A stretch of DNA of 64,000 bases. It comes from Linanthus parryae. Lineage: Eukaryota; Streptophyta; Magnoliopsida; Ericales; Polemoniaceae. The stretch is taken from assembly GCA_023055425.1 (NCBI GenBank), contig JALGPY010000001.1, forward strand, positions 69,230,691-69,294,690, in the 5' to 3' direction. The position numbers and the translations under genes are program-made. The notes under the pieces were generated by a model, which was not told where the DNA came from, ran no database searches, and was given only the letters and a program-made list of their open reading frames with translations. Positions 52,900 to 63,433 of the stretch are shown one piece after another. Numbering within the stretch: position 1 is the first letter of the stretch; each line of letters begins with the position of its first letter.

Positions 52900-54115
52900 G
52901 ATCAAATTAACTCACGTTTTCCCAATTCTCTCAACCTCATTAAGGTATGGCTAAATAATGAGTTCTCCTAAGAATCCACCCTTCTCCTTCATACCACTGC
53001 TCTATGATCAACCATGTGTTGGGTTGACCTCTGAAACAGTCGTCGAACGTGTCTCCTCGATCTCAAGAGAAACTAGCTCTCTAAACAACTAACTCTAACA
53101 TTCACTAACTAAAAAATCTAATAAAATGAAATAAACTGCTTGAAAATAAACAAATCTCCATGCGTCACTGATTTTGTTTTGTATTTATTTATTTGTTTTT
53201 TTTTATCGAGAGGGGCGTACAATATGTATAATCATAAAAATTTAGCTGTAAAACTGAAAATAATAAAATTTCTACTAAATAAATTAAAAGATAAATCCTA
53301 TGACTCGAGGGACAGAACTGAACACCCTGGGCGTGCAGTAAATCCGCAAATCTGCTCAAGTGTACATTTTAGCAAGCCCCCCCACCCCCCACCCACCCAC
53401 ACACACACTTGTCCCGTGATAGATCATTATGTGTCTAACCCTCCTAATCTCCATACTCCAAAATATGGGAAAAATCTAACACATTCACCAATTAAATCTT
53501 TTTCACCCCCTGAACCCATGTGTTGTAGATGAAGCATGACAAATCTTCTATTCATGTGATCCTGTTGTAGTGTCATGATCAACTATGCAATTTAATGCAT
53601 CGTTTCTTTCTCTCACTCACTCTTACACATCCCTTTTAATATGAAGTGAAGTGCAAGTCCATGTTGAATCTCTATGTTTAAAATTTTGCTCTCAATGAAG
53701 ATCCTCCCAAAACTACTCCCTCAACCACAATATGTAGAAAGGGTTAGTCTACTCTAATAATGGAGCTTCCTAAAGGCTTCCTAGGTTTAATGGCGATGGA
53801 AGTCTTCGGTTTTACTAAATGAATTTCCTATGATAGATTCGGAAACTTTAGGGGCCCTTAAAAATCATTCATGCAGCTTTTCTGCGTGTCGGCATGAAGA
53901 TGGGTGCAAAATACTTTTCTATCTAAAGAGTGTGGTCACACACTTTCGGATATAAGAATCAACATTGTGTTCTCAAAGCACCATCTTAGAATTACTCTCA
54001 TCCCTGAAATACTCCCTAGACATGTCTTTGGAGAATTAGTTTCACATTAGCGTTCTTGAACTAAGTCGGTACTTTCATAGAATTCTCTCCCGCATTTATG
54101 CGTCTAAGTAATTAC
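52900..54115. other. Non-genic stretch between two Sireviruses
   Basis: I see no gene. The open frame 53140-53532 crosses a C-rich low-complexity tract (53379-53407) and resembles no family. The five bases before copy C (attac, 54111-54115) are its expected target duplication, but the other side lies beyond the window. Confidence 0.45.
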
Positions 54116-55353
54116 TGTAAGTTTAGCTTGTTTCAAATGCTTGAAACAGCTAGTCTGTTTCAAGGCCTTGAAACTGTTTTCAAATGTTTGAAATTACACT
54201 GTAGTATACATAATGAACTTAGGGGGAGCGTTTGATTGTAATCTGACTCCTAAACCCCTATGCTTGATTATGTGTTAGTTGATGATGAAAGAAAAACTAT
54301 TTTGATGCTCTAAACTGTGGCTAATCCATCTGTTTGAATAAATTTTGCAGCGATAAGTAGTTACCTATTTTGCAGTGACAATTTCCTAAACTGTGTACTT
54401 GCAGAAAAGGAAATTGGGTTGATGGATTGATTATGTGATTATACAAAAGTGTTTGTACCTTCCTAGCATACTCATCCAGAAGATCAAGTCAATATCCTTG
54501 AAGATATTGAGTAATTATCCGTTGGGAAGAGTGGTTAGACAAGTCAAGATATGCTACTGATTTTTAGGACGTTTGTTTTGAGAAGATCCTGAAGATCTGC
54601 AATTCAAACTAACTGCATAAGAGGGAATGACTGAAGAACAAACAAGTAGAGAACGAACAGAAACACCATGACATTCTCAGGATTGACAAGCTACACAGAA
54701 GGAGATTCATTTTCACTCAATCCACTCATCATAAGATCACTGAACATTCAACTGCATCATCAGTTCTCAGTGTTCCTCTTTATAATCTATATTTGTATAT
54801 CGTGTAGATAATACTTCTCACCTCTTATTCTCGTGTGTTGTTCAAGTGAAACATAGAGAATTCTTGTTGAATCAGTTAGCTAGAGCATGAACTAGATAGG
54901 TTAGTGATAACCACAAGTTGTAACAGAGTAAGGGAACTCTCTGTGCTTGAGATCTAGGGCTTTGCTTTTGATTAATAAGAATTTAATTGAACATCCTGCA
55001 GGGATCAAGTCCCAGAGGTAGAGACGTAGGTCTAAGTGGACTAAAATCTATAAATCTCTTTGTCCCTTGCATCTATCTTGTTGTTCTATACTTAGCTTAT
55101 TTGTTGCACAAAACAGGTTTTAAGTTCAAGGGCTTGCAAGCCATTTCAAGGCCTTGAAAACTCTCAACTTTCTTTCTACTATCTGTTTTGATTCCAAGGA
55201 CTTGAAATTCATTTCAAGGCCTTGAATTACTCATTTCTTGCCATAAACTTCTTTGAAACCACTCCTTTAACAAAAGTTGCCATACTCTATTCAAGCCCCC
55301 CCCCCCCTTCTTCAGTATTGATCATGTATTCATACCTACATTACTGTCTTTCA
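54116..55353 (+). repeat. 5' LTR of Sirevirus C
   Basis: The 1238-bp LTR begins tgtaag and ends tttca. It carries two perfect 16-base TTTCAAGGCCTTGAAA palindromes (54158-54173, 55144-55159) and several variants. It also carries a 13-base C run near 55297 and an internal agggggagcg at 54221-54230 that resembles a polypurine tract but lies within the LTR, as in copy B. Confidence 0.92.
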
Positions 55354-55355
55354 AT

Positions 55356-55367
55356 TGGTATCAGAGC
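55356..55367 (+). promoter_or_regulatory. Primer-binding site of Sirevirus C
   Basis: TGGTATCAGAGC, a perfect initiator tRNA-Met complement, lies two bases after the LTR end. Confidence 0.95.
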
Positions 55368-55402
55368 TTGTATCACTGCATAGATTTAACCATCTGGTGA
55401 TT

Positions 55403-56114
55403 ATGAGTATTGTAGGTGATTGTGGTTTCTCTCAGGGAAGAGCTGCTAATACACCTCCTCTATTTTTTGGTGACAACTTTGTTCACTGGAAAGCCATGAT
55501 GAAAATATTCTTCATTGATCAAGATATAGAGTTGTGGACTATCATACAGAATGGTCCTCATATATTCTACACAGAGAAATATAGGATCAGAACTCCCAAG
55601 TTCAAGGATTCACTTTCTACTTCTAAGTTGGAACAATTTTCTAAAAATTACAGAGCCATGAATCTCTTATATTGTGCTTTGAGTGCAGATGAATTCAACG
55701 GGATTTCAGGTTGCAAGGCTGCTAAATAAATATGGGACAAACTTGTGGTAAACTTTGAAGGAACCAGTCAAGTCAAGAAGACAAAGATAAACATACTTCT
55801 TAGACAGTATGAACTGTTTAAAATGATTGGAGATGATTCCATCAAGGATATGTTTAAAAGGTTCACTGACATTTTTAACAATCTGGACTCCTTGGGCAAA
55901 TCATTTTCAAATGAACAGAAAGTCAGGAAGATCTTGAGAAGCCTTCCCAAAGCCAAATGGGAACCAAAGACTATTGTTATTGAAGCGGCTCAAGATCTAT
56001 CATCACTTTAACTTGGTGACTTGTAGGGAAAGCTTCTTACACATGAGATCTCCATGAATGAAGTTGATGAAGAACTCCCACATAGTGTCACGAATCTAGA
56101 TCTCAAGGCGTAGG
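55403..56114 (+). pseudogene. Sirevirus C gag, first part
   Basis: The start is atg 55403 (MSIVGDCGFSQGRAANTPPL), as in copy B. The gag motifs FFGDNFVHWKAMMKIFFIDQ, DMFKRFTDIFNNLDSLGK and KVRKILRSLPKAKWEPKT are conserved. A stop at 55727-55729, just after SGCKAAK, and others near 56009 and 56024 break it. The frame is cut at 56114 by the CACTA insertion and resumes at 58068. Confidence 0.92.
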
Positions 56115-56117
56115 AAA

Positions 56118-57482
56118 CACTACTAGAAATATTAGCAAAAGCGTCATTAGATTAATGCGGAATTTGCTAAAATTAATGCTGTATTTAGCAAAAACAGCAT
56201 TAATTGCAGCATTGATGCTAATGCTGCATTAGCTGGTGCTGTTTTTTGCATTGCAGCATTAAGCTAATGCTGCAAAGAAAAGCAGCATTACCTTGCAGCA
56301 TTAACTAATGCTGCACATCTATAATCACACCTTGCAGCATTTACACTTAATGCTGCATTTTGAGTCATGTTGCAGCATTGTTAGAGTTTAATGTTGCAAT
56401 TTTACATACCATTTTGCAGCATTTTGAGTGATTAACGCTGCAATTTTACCTATTATTTTGCAGCATTTTGAATCTTAATGCTGCAATATTATACTCCCTC
56501 AGTTTGTTTCTTCACCCTTTTGAAAATTTGCTTTATTAAAAACAGAGGGAAAAGACTATTTCGCCCCTAACCCATTTCATAAATTCAACATTTTCATCTC
56601 TCTTACTCTATCTGTTTAAACATAACAGACACACATCAAAATTTAGCAAACACAAAGCAAAAGAATGTACCAATTCGACATAAAAAAACAGAGCAACTGT
56701 ATAGATCCTAGATCAAAAAAACAGTGCAAATGTACATATTTCTGTTAATTTTCCATTCCATTACATATCATTTACAGAACCACCACGAATCACAGATTCT
56801 AGATCACAAAAATATAGCAAAAAAATCAAAAAATACATATTATCAAAAAATACACATTTCTCTGCCAACGGGAAATTTTCTCCAAACAGTCGAAATCGGC
56901 CTCTGCAACCTTCCTCTGCATGTTCTATCTCTTGTAAAGAAATAGATCTGTAGATGAACAACAAGAAGAGGAAGATGAGAAACGAACTGAGAGAGAGAGA
57001 GACGGAAAGAGAGAGAGGGGGAGAGAGAGAGAAACGAAATCACCAGAATCAAAATGATTCTGCAACCTTCGGTCGCAGTCAAAATCGGTCGCAGTCGGCA
57101 TCGTCTTCTTCTTCTCCGCCATCGACAGTAGCCGCGTCACCACCAGGGCACCACCGCCCCTGCAAGTGACCATATCTGGAACGCAGAGGGAGAGAGAGAG
57201 ATAGAGAGAGTGAGATAAGTACGGAGAGAGGGAGGGATAGAGAGAGACTCACCAGATCTAGAACGCAGATGGAGAGAGACGCCGACGAGGAGGCGAAGGC
57301 GACGGCGGATTCTCCGATTTGCGGTGGCGTTCGTCGGCGGTGGCGGTGGCGTTCATTGGCTGTGGAAGAGACCGAAACAGAGAGAGAAAGAGAGAGGAAA
57401 ATGAAGAGGTCAGAGAGTACGAACCTCATCTCATCCTCTTCACCCTCTCCCTCTCCGATCTGTTCCTCATCTGAGATCTCCA

Positions 57483-57534
<52 letters not shown>

Positions 57535-58067
57535 TTGATACGGGTGAGGGTGAAGGGTGAGGGTGATATGAGAGTAGGCGGCTGCTATATTAGGGTTAGT
57601 GTATACTTTTATCTGAAATTTCAATTCCCCCCAAACATTTAGTGAAAGTTTAAATTTTGCCCCAAATGTTTTGTGATTGCAGCATTAGTTTGTTAATGCT
57701 GCAAAATAGAACCTAAAAATTTACCATTTCAAAAAAAAAAAAAACAAAAAAAAGCAGCATTAATGTAGTTAATGCTACAATATTACCACCCGTTGCAGCA
57801 TTATTGGATTAATGCTGCAAAATAGAACCAAAAAAGCAGCATTAATGTTATTAATGCTACAATATTACCATCCGTTGCAGCATTAATCCATTAATGCTGC
57901 AATTCAAAAGCTCTTTAGCCTAAAATTGCAGCATTATAAAATTAATGCTACAATATTACAGCATTTGCTTTGCAACATTAATATTAATGCTGCTTTAGGG
58001 TACCAATTACCGCATTTGTTCAAATGCTGCAAATAAAATGTAGTATTTGCTAATATTTTTAGTAGTG
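56118..58067. mobile_element. Non-autonomous CACTA (En/Spm-type) element, 1950 bp
   Basis: The ends are CACTACTAGAAATATTAGCA and the inverse of CACTACTAAAAATATTAGCA, a TIR of about 20 bp with one mismatch. The 3-bp target duplication aaa (56115-56117, 58068-58070) fits CACTA elements. Both subterminal regions hold many copies of a GCAGCATTAATGCTGC-type palindrome. No transposase is present. The body (56900-57560) is GA/CT-rich with a (CT)n tract and a short GC-rich stretch of possible captured sequence. Confidence 0.95.
56940..57560. repeat. GA/CT-rich body of the CACTA element
   Basis: The body contains (ga)n-rich sequence around 56990-57250 and a pure (ct)n microsatellite at 57485-57531. 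Between them, 57270-57350 is GC-rich (acgaggaggcgaaggcgacg) and codes for an Arg/Ala stretch in one frame. Open frames on both strands reflect the microsatellite and are not called as genes. The GC-rich part may be a captured host fragment. Confidence 0.55.
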
Positions 58068-58516
58068 AAAATGTTCCATCTCAAAGCCTTGAAAATGAAG
58101 AAGATGATGATGAAGAATCTTTTGCTCTAATTTCCAAAGCCTTGACCAGAATTCTCAAGATGAAGAGAAACTTTCAAAACAAATACTTCAGCAGGGATAG
58201 ACACAAATCCTCCAGTAAAAAAAACTACAGAGGTAAATCTTCTTCCCATGGTAATAATCCTAAAATAATGAATTGCTTTCAGTGTGGTGATGCAGGACAT
58301 TTGATTAAAGACTTTCCACAAAAGAAAAGCAAACACTTTTAGAAGAAAGACCATGACAGAAGAAACAAGGCTATGATAGCTTCTTGGAGTGACTCAGACT
58401 CCTCAAGTGATTCTGAATCTGAGGAAAAATAGGCCAACCTCTGCCTTATGACCAAGCATGGTGAAAGTTCTAAAAAGAACATTGAGGTAATGGTAAACTG
58501 TTTGATTTCAAAACCA
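58068..58516 (+). pseudogene. Sirevirus C gag, second part
   Basis: The segment continues gag after the CACTA element: ALISKALTRILKMKRNFQNK matches copy B, and CFQCGDAGHLIKDF gives the first zinc-knuckle position (CX2CX4H, last Cys replaced by Phe). Serine/aspartate-rich sequence follows (SWSDSDSSSDSESE-like) and MVNCLISKPT. It ends where copy B would continue KEALSEY and the LINE begins. Confidence 0.9.
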
Positions 58517-58565
58517 ACAGATGTGCCAGAGAAGTGCTACAACGGAGTGCGGCGGGCTTTCTGCG

Positions 58566-59926
58566 ATGGCGAATGGCGCAGATTCCCCGGTGAAGAACGA
58601 CGCTGCATCTTCGAAGATGGCAAACAACAGGGCAATCTAGCGGATGAAACCGGGCGAAAGTCCGGACTGTTAACAATCGAAGAGGAGGACATAATCGAGT
58701 TTAATCCACAAAAGTGTGTTGAGGCCCTCAAATCTTTCAACCAATGTCTGATCGGATCCTTCCTGATCCCGATCAGAATGAACACATGGGCGATGACAAT
58801 GATGTTTCAGAAAATCTGGCTAGAAGGTAAGGACGTCTCTATAAACGAGGTTCAACCGAACCTATTTATACTCAAATTTCCATCGAAGAACGCCATGGAC
58901 AGGGTGCTTTCTGGGGGTCCATGGATCTTTGATGATAACTTACTTCAACTCAAACCCTGGACAGCCAGTGTAAAGATAGAGAAAGTCGAGTTTGATTCAA
59001 TTGATGTCAGGGTCCTGATCCGTAATCTTCCAGCCTTCCTTCTTACTGAGGAATATGAAAAGGAAGCTGTAAGATATTGGGGAGAGGTTGTTGACTCGGA
59101 GGATAGGATCGTGAAGGGTGAAGATGGGGTCTATATGAGAGTTAGGGTTCGCATCAAGGCCAACCGTCCCTTACGTAGAGGAAGATTTGTCAAGATTTTG
59201 GATGAGAAAGTTTGGCTGGACTTCAAATATGAGCGTATCCCTCAAGTCTGCTCCAGGTGCGGTCGCATAGATCACTTCAGCAATTACTGTAGTCACACGA
59301 AGGAAGAGGAAAGACTAAACATGGTTCCTGGTTATGGGTCATGGCTGACTTTCCGGCCGCCACCCTGTAAGAAGAAGCCATTGAAAGTCCCTGAGGAGTC
59401 TAAGGAGATGGAGAAAGAAGGATCAGTGGGAGACTCGACTCTCTTAGACGAGGGAGAATCCTTCTCCTCCCAGTCTGAGGATGGCAAATCAGACAATAAG
59501 ATGGACATGGACAACACTGGAGACCATGATACAAACTCATACGTCCAGGGAATACACATCAGAGACAACCCGTTGGCTGGCAAAACAGACACAAGGCCTG
59601 CTACGAAGCCTCGAGACAAAGGAAAGGAACCAGTTTCTTCCGGAAACAAGCAAAGACTGAATGATTTACAATCTCCGGGAAAGGCAGTGAGCACCCCGAA
59701 AAAGCCGAGAGCAAAGAGTAAGGAGAGAGACAGTCTCTCAAGTCCACATAACCGGAGGAAAGCAGTAAACAACAACACTAGTCGGAAAAGTAACTTGAGT
59801 GGAGACGAAAAGCCAGACAACAACCAGGTTTCCAGCCAAAGGATTCCGCAACCGGATAAGGGCGCCACTAAATACCCTAACACAAGATTGGTGACGGCTG
59901 CAGAGCAACGTCGCCAGGCACAATGA
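58566..59926 (+). pseudogene. LINE ORF1 (RNA-binding protein)
   Basis: The native start is probably atg 58566 (MANGADSPVKNDAASSKMAN), which runs into a stop after 24 codons, so a single-base indel follows. The remainder reads in a long open frame to 59926. It contains a DUF4283-like segment (CVEALKSFNQCLIGSFLIPI, IFDDNLLQLKPWTASVKIEK), a zinc knuckle CSRCGRIDHFSNYC (CX2CX4HX4C, near 59251-59292) and a long disordered, Lys/Ser-rich tail. ORF1 binds LINE RNA. Its stop tga (59924-59926) overlaps the ORF2 atg (59923-59925). Confidence 0.92.
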
Positions 59927-61220
59927 AAATCATAAGTTGGAACTTGCGGGGGCTTGGGAACCCTCGTAACGTCACCTCTCTTCACGATTTAGTGAGGAGA
60001 CAGAAGCCCAACATAGTCTTCTTGATGGAGACTAGATTTTTTGAGAGTGAGATGGAAGGTATTAAACTCAGGTGTGGGTATGCAAATGGTACTTTCGTTG
60101 ACTTTGATGATCTTCGCGGAAGTCGAGCACTATTGTGGGATAGGGAAGTGAGTTTCACTATTCTCCATAGGACTCGTTTCTTCATTAAGGGTTCAGTTTG
60201 CTTCAAAAATTCAAGTACATCTTGGATCTTCACCGGATTTTATGGGGATCCGGTCAGGAGCGAACGGCAGCACTCGTGGAAATTGTTGTCCCGTCTAAAG
60301 CCACACAACCAGTCGTGGCTTGTGATAGGGGATTTTAACGCAATCTCTTCTAATGGCGAAAAAGAAGGTGGAAGAGAAGTCACCTTTCGTCAAATAGAGG
60401 ACTTTTGCAACGTTGTAAGGAAATTGGAGCTGAGAGACCTGGGGTTTACAGGGAACCAGTTCACGTGGAAAAATAGTCAGCCAGATGATGGGGCAATTCT
60501 AGAACGAATCGACCTTTGTATGGTTTCGGAGAGTTGCATTGACTTATTTGGGAGAGAGATAGGGTAAACCATCTAGTGGTTGATACCTCGGATCATGTTC
60601 CTATTGAAGTTCTAGTTGCGTCGGCAGTCTCAAGACACCCGATCCGTAGGCGTTTCTAGTTGGAAGCCTTGTGGTTCGATAATACCTCCTGTCAGGAAGA
60701 AATATCAACCAGATGGAGTAGCGAGGTGGACTCAGTGGCGACAAAACTCCAAGCAGTGGCTAACAGGCTACAGAGATGGGAAAAGGACGTTTTTTGGAAC
60801 ATTGGCAATCAACTAAAACTACTTCGTAATCGTTTGGAGACACTCGGATCTCTTCCGCAGTCCTCTCCCAATATCAGAGAAACGAAGGAAGGAAAGGAAA
60901 AAATCTCACTTCTGCTCAGGCAAGATGAGATCATGTGGCGTCAACGGTCCCGTGCTTTGTGGCTGAAACACGGTGACCGTAACACCAAATTTTTTCACTG
61001 CAAATCAACTATCAGAAGGGCTCGCAATCGAATCTCGGGCATTGAGAATAATAGTGGGCAGTGGGTGAAAGACCCAATCGAGGTTGTCAATATCATTGAA
61101 GATTACTTTAAGAGTATCTTTTCTTCGAATAACCCGACAAGAGACACAATGGAACCCATGTTGAGATCCGTTGAAGGTATGTTTCAAGAGAAGGCAGAGC
61201 TCGACTCGACCAACCCTTCT
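59923..61220 (+). pseudogene. LINE ORF2 endonuclease and start of RT
   Basis: The start MKIISWNLRGLGNPRNVTSL is the conserved beginning of the apurinic-type endonuclease, followed by METRFFESE, WLVIGDFNAISS and LGFTGNQFTWKN. The catalytic-type Asn, Glu and Asp-Asn residues are present. A frame change near 60530-60660 leads to the spacer FWNIGNQLKLLRNRLETLGS and WLKHGDRNTKFFHCKSTIRR, the start of RT. A second frame change near 61200 follows. The nuclease would nick target DNA for target-primed reverse transcription. Confidence 0.93.
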
Positions 61221-62242
61221 TAGCAGGCGAAGTATACAAAGCACTCAAATCTATGCCGAGCCAAAAGGCTCCTGGGCCTGACGGTTTTCCCGCCATGTTT
61301 TATCAAAAAATGTGGCCGCTTGTGGGATAAGAGGTCACAAAAATCTGCCTACAAGTTCTAAACGAAGGTGGCGATGTTAGTGATTATAATCACACCTTAA
61401 TAGCTTTGATTCCATAAGTTAAGCAAGTACGCAAGGTACAAGATTTTCGTCCTTTCTCACTTTGTAACACCATTTATAAAATCATTACGAAATGTTTAGT
61501 TAATCGCTTGAAGCTTGTTCTTAATGAGCTAATTTCGGAGAATCAGAGCGCCGTTGTTCCAGGGAGGCTCATCTCTGATAACATTTTAACAGCTTTCGAG
61601 TTACTACACTCCATGAAGATGAAGAAAGGAAAAGAAGGTTTTGCGGCAATCAAACTTGATATGAGTAAGGCCTACGACCGAGTGGAATGGGTCTTCCTAC
61701 GTGCTGTCATGGAACGAATGGGATTTGGTGATAAATGGATTTCAGTGGTTATGAACTATGTCTCCACCACAACATTCAGCCTACTAATAAATGGAGAGGT
61801 AAAATGAGAAATAATACCTGAGAGGGGCCTCAGACAAGGTTGCCCCTTATCCGCGTATTTGTTCTTGCTAGTTAGTGAAACCTTGTCTCGGAATTTGCAG
61901 CAGTCAGTTGTGGATAAACGAATCTCGGGGGCAACTACTTCAAGAGGAGGACCTATTGTGTCACATCTCCTCTTCGCTGACAACAGTTTAATTTTTACAA
62001 AAGCTACAGACTATGAATTTACAAATCTGCTAAATCTATTACAATTCTACGAAGCAGCGTCGGGACAAGCTATCAACATTCAAAAGTCTGCCATAGTCTT
62101 CTCGGAGAATGTCACCAGTGATTCCCGAAACCATTTGAGCGTCCTCAGTGGAATCCCAACAGCTTCAAGCCACAACAGTTACCTCGGCCTTCCTACAACA
62201 TTCGGGAGGAAAAAGAAGATCACTTTTCAGAAAAATCATTGA
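61221..62242 (+). pseudogene. LINE ORF2 reverse transcriptase
   Basis: The frame begins near SMPSQKAPGPDGFPAMFYQK and contains FSLCNTIYKIITKCLVNRLK, SAVVPGRLISDNILTAFELL, KLDMSKAYDRVEWVFL and GLRQGCPLSAYLFLLVSETL. The catalytic box reads LLFADNSLIFTK where LINEs have FADD, so an Asp is replaced by Asn. In-frame stops lie near 61328, 61417 and 61805, and a frame change occurs near 62240. Confidence 0.93.
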
Positions 62243-63418
62243 AAGTATAATCTCAAAACTTAAAGGTTGGAAGGATAGGAGCCTCTCAGCGGCAGGTAAG
62301 AATTTCTCACCAATTCAGTGGTCCAATCAATACGTAACTATGCTATGAGCTGCTTTTTACTTCCAGCATGCATTTGTTACGATATAGAAAAGCTGATTCG
62401 ACAACTTTGGTGGGGGAGTAGAGAAGGGAAACGTTCAACCCACTGGATGAGCTGGGATCGACTGAAGAAACAAAAAGAAATCGAGGGCCTCGGGTTCAAG
62501 GATTTTCAAAGTTTTAATCTCTCCCTTCTCGCCAAGCAGGCTTGGAGAGTGGTAAAATACCCCCAACAGCCTGTTGATAGGGTTCTGCGCTACACATATT
62601 TCAAAAACGGAGACTTTCTTCATCACAAGCCAAAGAAACAAATTTCCTTTTCTCTCAGAAGCCTACTTGCAGGGAGAAGTCTATTGAAGAAAGGCCTTGA
62701 ATGGAGAGATGGGTCAGGAAAGTCAATAAACATGTACAAAGACAGATGGGTGAAGCAAGAACACACTTCTTCAGTCATCACGCCAAGCCCAGACTTTGCA
62801 ACTCTTAAAGTGTCCCGTTGCATTGTGGACGGTAATTGGTGTGAAAATCGGTTAAGGACGTACCTTTGGGAGACAAATGTCAGAGACATTTTGGCAATCC
62901 CTCTCCCACGGAACCAAGCAGACGACACGGTTAAATGGTGCTTCACAGAGACAGGATCCTTCACCACAGCATCTGCTTATAAACTGCAGTTGAGAGACCA
63001 AAATGAAAATCAAGAATCCTCTACGGGCATTCACAAGCCCTGGTTCAAAAACATGTGGAAAATGAAAATACCTAAAAAAGTGATCTACCCGGTCTGGAAG
63101 ATGTGGAACGACGCGCTACCGGTAGCCACCAAAATCAGGAATAGGGGACTCCAAGTCCCAATTTTATACTCAGGTTGTAACAGAGTCCGGGAAATGGCAG
63201 AACACTTCTTTCGTCGCTGTGACACGACACGGAAGGTTTGGAGAGAGGTCTTGGGCCTTACGGATCAGCAGCTCCAGATCGAGAACCTGCGTAGATGGAT
63301 TGAAGACATTTTTACAAACCAATCGGAGGAAATTAGAAAGAAGTGGACAACAGTGATTTGGTGTTTATGGTGGAAGAGGAATGACTGCCATTTCAACAAC
63401 AAAACTTTCTCAACATAA
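62243..63418 (+). pseudogene. LINE ORF2 thumb, connection and zf-RVT
   Basis: The frame 62318-63418 encodes MSCFLLPACICYDIEKLIRQ, WDRLKKQKEIEGLGFKDFQS, FNLSLLAKQAWRVVKYPQQP, the VKWCFTETGSFTTASAYKLQ segment and zf-RVT (MWKMKIPKKVIYPVWKMWND, C-rich GCNRVREMAEHFFRRCD). It ends with a stop after NNKTFST. This is the canonical order between RT and RNase H in plant L1 ORF2. Confidence 0.92.
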
Positions 63419-63433
63419 GAGGTTGTAAAGAAA

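Larger units (their letters stand above)
54116..58516 (+). mobile_element. Sirevirus (Ty1/copia) copy C, 5' part
   Basis: The element has a 5' LTR (54116-55353), an initiator tRNA-Met PBS and gag on the plus strand. Gag is interrupted by a CACTA element at 56118-58067 and ends where an L1 LINE starts near 58517. The remainder would lie beyond the window, after the LINE. The LTR and gag align with copy B throughout. Confidence 0.93.

Noticed and set aside
54221..54236. Purine run agggggagcg taken as a polypurine tract before an LTR starting at 54237.
   Set aside because: Copy B has the same GGGGGAG inside its LTR, and the sequence from 54116 aligns with the copy B LTR start, so the LTR begins at 54116.
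57079..57624. Long open frames on both strands with Ser/Leu or Arg/Glu repeats.
   Set aside because: They arise from the (CT)n/(GA)n tract in the CACTA element body.
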